DNA of 5,992 nt from Bacillota bacterium (lineage in GTDB: Bacteria > Bacillota > Negativicutes > Sporomusales > UBA7701): NCBI GenBank assembly GCA_023415075.1, contig JAEZLU010000355.1, forward strand, positions 1-5,992. Reading direction: 5' to 3'. Of the stretch, positions 5,223 through 5,992 are shown in pieces. The notes beneath the pieces were generated by a model. The model was not told where the DNA came from and made no database searches. It saw only the letters and a list, made by a program, of their open reading frames with translations. Both the position numbers and the translations under genes were made by a program. Numbering within the stretch: the stretch's first letter is position 1; every line of letters begins with the position of its first letter.

Positions 5223-5992
5223 ATGACAGCTTTGCTCAGTAGCGTGTTCATCCTGGTCCTGTTTATCATCGGTCTGGCCCTCTTTCTGCACTTCGTGCCT
5301 CTGGGCCTGTGGATTTCGGCTATCGCCGCCGGCGTCCATGTAGGCATATTCACCCTTATCGGCATGCGGCTGCGGCGGGTACCACCGTCCCAGATCGTGC
5401 TGCCGCTCATCAAGGCCAACAAAGCCGGCCTCGATGTTAACGTCAACCAGCTTGAGGCCCACTACCTGGCCGGCGGCAACGTCGACCGGGTGATCGACGC
5501 CCTCATTGCCGCCCACCGGGCCCAGATCGCCCTGCCGTTCGAGCGTTCGGCGGCCATCGATTTGGCCGGCCGCAACGTGCTGGAGGCCGTCCAGATGAGT
5601 GTCAACCCGAAGGTTATCGAAACGCCGTTCGTATCCGCGGTTGCCAAAAATGGCATTGAGCTCAAGGTAAAAGCGCGGGTCACCGTACGGGCCAATATTG
5701 ACCGACTGGTGGGCGGCGCCGGCGAAGCCACGATTATCGCCCGCGTCGGTGAGGGCATCGTCACCAGCGTCGGTTCGGCGGTCGACCACAAAGATGTGCT
5801 GGAGAATCCTGACCACATCTCGCAGACGGTGCTGCACAAGGGCCTTGACGCCGGCACGGCCTTCGAGATTCTGTCGATCGATATCGCCGACGTCGACGTC
5901 GGCCGTAACATCGGTGCTGAGCTCATGACCGACCAGGCCGAGGCTGAAAAGCGGGTTGCCCAGGCCAAGGCCGAGGAACGGCGGGCCATGGC
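5223..5992 (+). CDS. floA: Flotillin-like protein FloA (5' part, runs off the window)
   Basis: The frame is open for 256 codons to the right edge, so roughly the last quarter of a protein of about 330 residues is missing. FloA (B. subtilis YqfA) is a membrane scaffold of lipid-raft-like microdomains. Two hydrophobic segments (about 7-28 and 30-47) form the N-terminal membrane anchor. They are followed by the YqfA/FloA region with R-R-V-P-P-S-Q-I-V (51-59), the SPFH-like part to about residue 235 (K-V-K-A-R-V-T-V-R-A-N at 148-158; L-S-I-D-I-A-D-V-D-V-G near 217-227), and the start of the Ala/Glu/Lys-rich coiled coil with repeated A-E-A-E and A-K-A-E. AGGAGG at 5206-5211 is 11 nt from the ATG. 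An earlier ATG at 5215 gives only M-V-stop, whose TAA overlaps the real start as TAATG. Co-transcription with nfeD is very likely. Confidence 0.95.
   Translation, partial: MTALLSSVFILVLFIIGLALFLHFVPLGLWISAIAAGVHVGIFTLIGMRLRRVPPSQIVLPLIKANKAGLDVNVNQLEAHYLAGGNVDRVIDALIAAHRAQIALPFERSAAIDLAGRNVLEAVQMSVNPKVIETPFVSAVAKNGIELKVKARVTVRANIDRLVGGAGEATIIARVGEGIVTSVGSAVDHKDVLENPDHISQTVLHKGLDAGTAFEILSIDIADVDVGRNIGAELMTDQAEAEKRVAQAKAEERRAM

Noticed and set aside
5219..5224. TATAAT as a floA promoter -10 box
   Set aside because: It overlaps the floA start codon and has no -35 box at the right distance.

Overview
This 6 kb window is an ordinary, GC-rich stretch of bacterial chromosome carrying a well-known Firmicutes housekeeping neighbourhood. 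In order on the + strand it holds prmA (3' end only), rsmE, mtaB, a HIT-family hydrolase, rpsU, yqeY, nfeD and floA (5' part only). The order matches the Bacillus subtilis yqeT-yqeU-yqeV ... rpsU-yqeY-yqeZ-yqfA region. The strong GC bias, Firmicutes-type Shine-Dalgarno sites and a HIT gene next to rpsU suggest a high-GC Firmicute, perhaps a Negativicute of the Sporomusa type. That last placement is an impression and not proven by the sequence.

Layout. Positions 1-2218 hold translation-modification genes: the tail of the L11 methyltransferase, the 16S rRNA m3U1498 methyltransferase RsmE, and the tRNA t6A37 methylthiotransferase MtaB. RsmE and MtaB are separated by a 120-nt near-symmetric palindrome (785-904) that looks like a dispersed repeat element. 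Positions 2219-2680 hold a leader with two small hairpins and the HIT hydrolase. A near-consensus sigma-A promoter (2683-2712) then starts a short unit, rpsU-yqeY, which ends at a strong intrinsic terminator (3469-3505).

Positions 3506-3905 are an AT-rich gap without convincing protein genes. I read its left half as a previously unannotated small RNA on the minus strand. A promoter (3723-3751), a 9-bp closing stem at the two ends of the body (3704-3712 with 3558-3566) and a hairpin-plus-T-run terminator (3523-3549) are all in the correct order and spacing for one transcript of about 190 nt. Its interior is very poor in G and carries repeated CAUCA motifs. This is the most interesting item in the window.

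From 3906 to the right edge lie nfeD (membrane-anchored ClpP-class protease/NfeD protein) and floA (bacterial flotillin). They are a standard pair acting together in membrane microdomain organisation and are probably co-transcribed, with a 24-nt gap. The first five genes serve ribosome and tRNA maturation or translation, YqeY is linked to that set by its tRNA-amidotransferase-like domain, and the last two serve the membrane.
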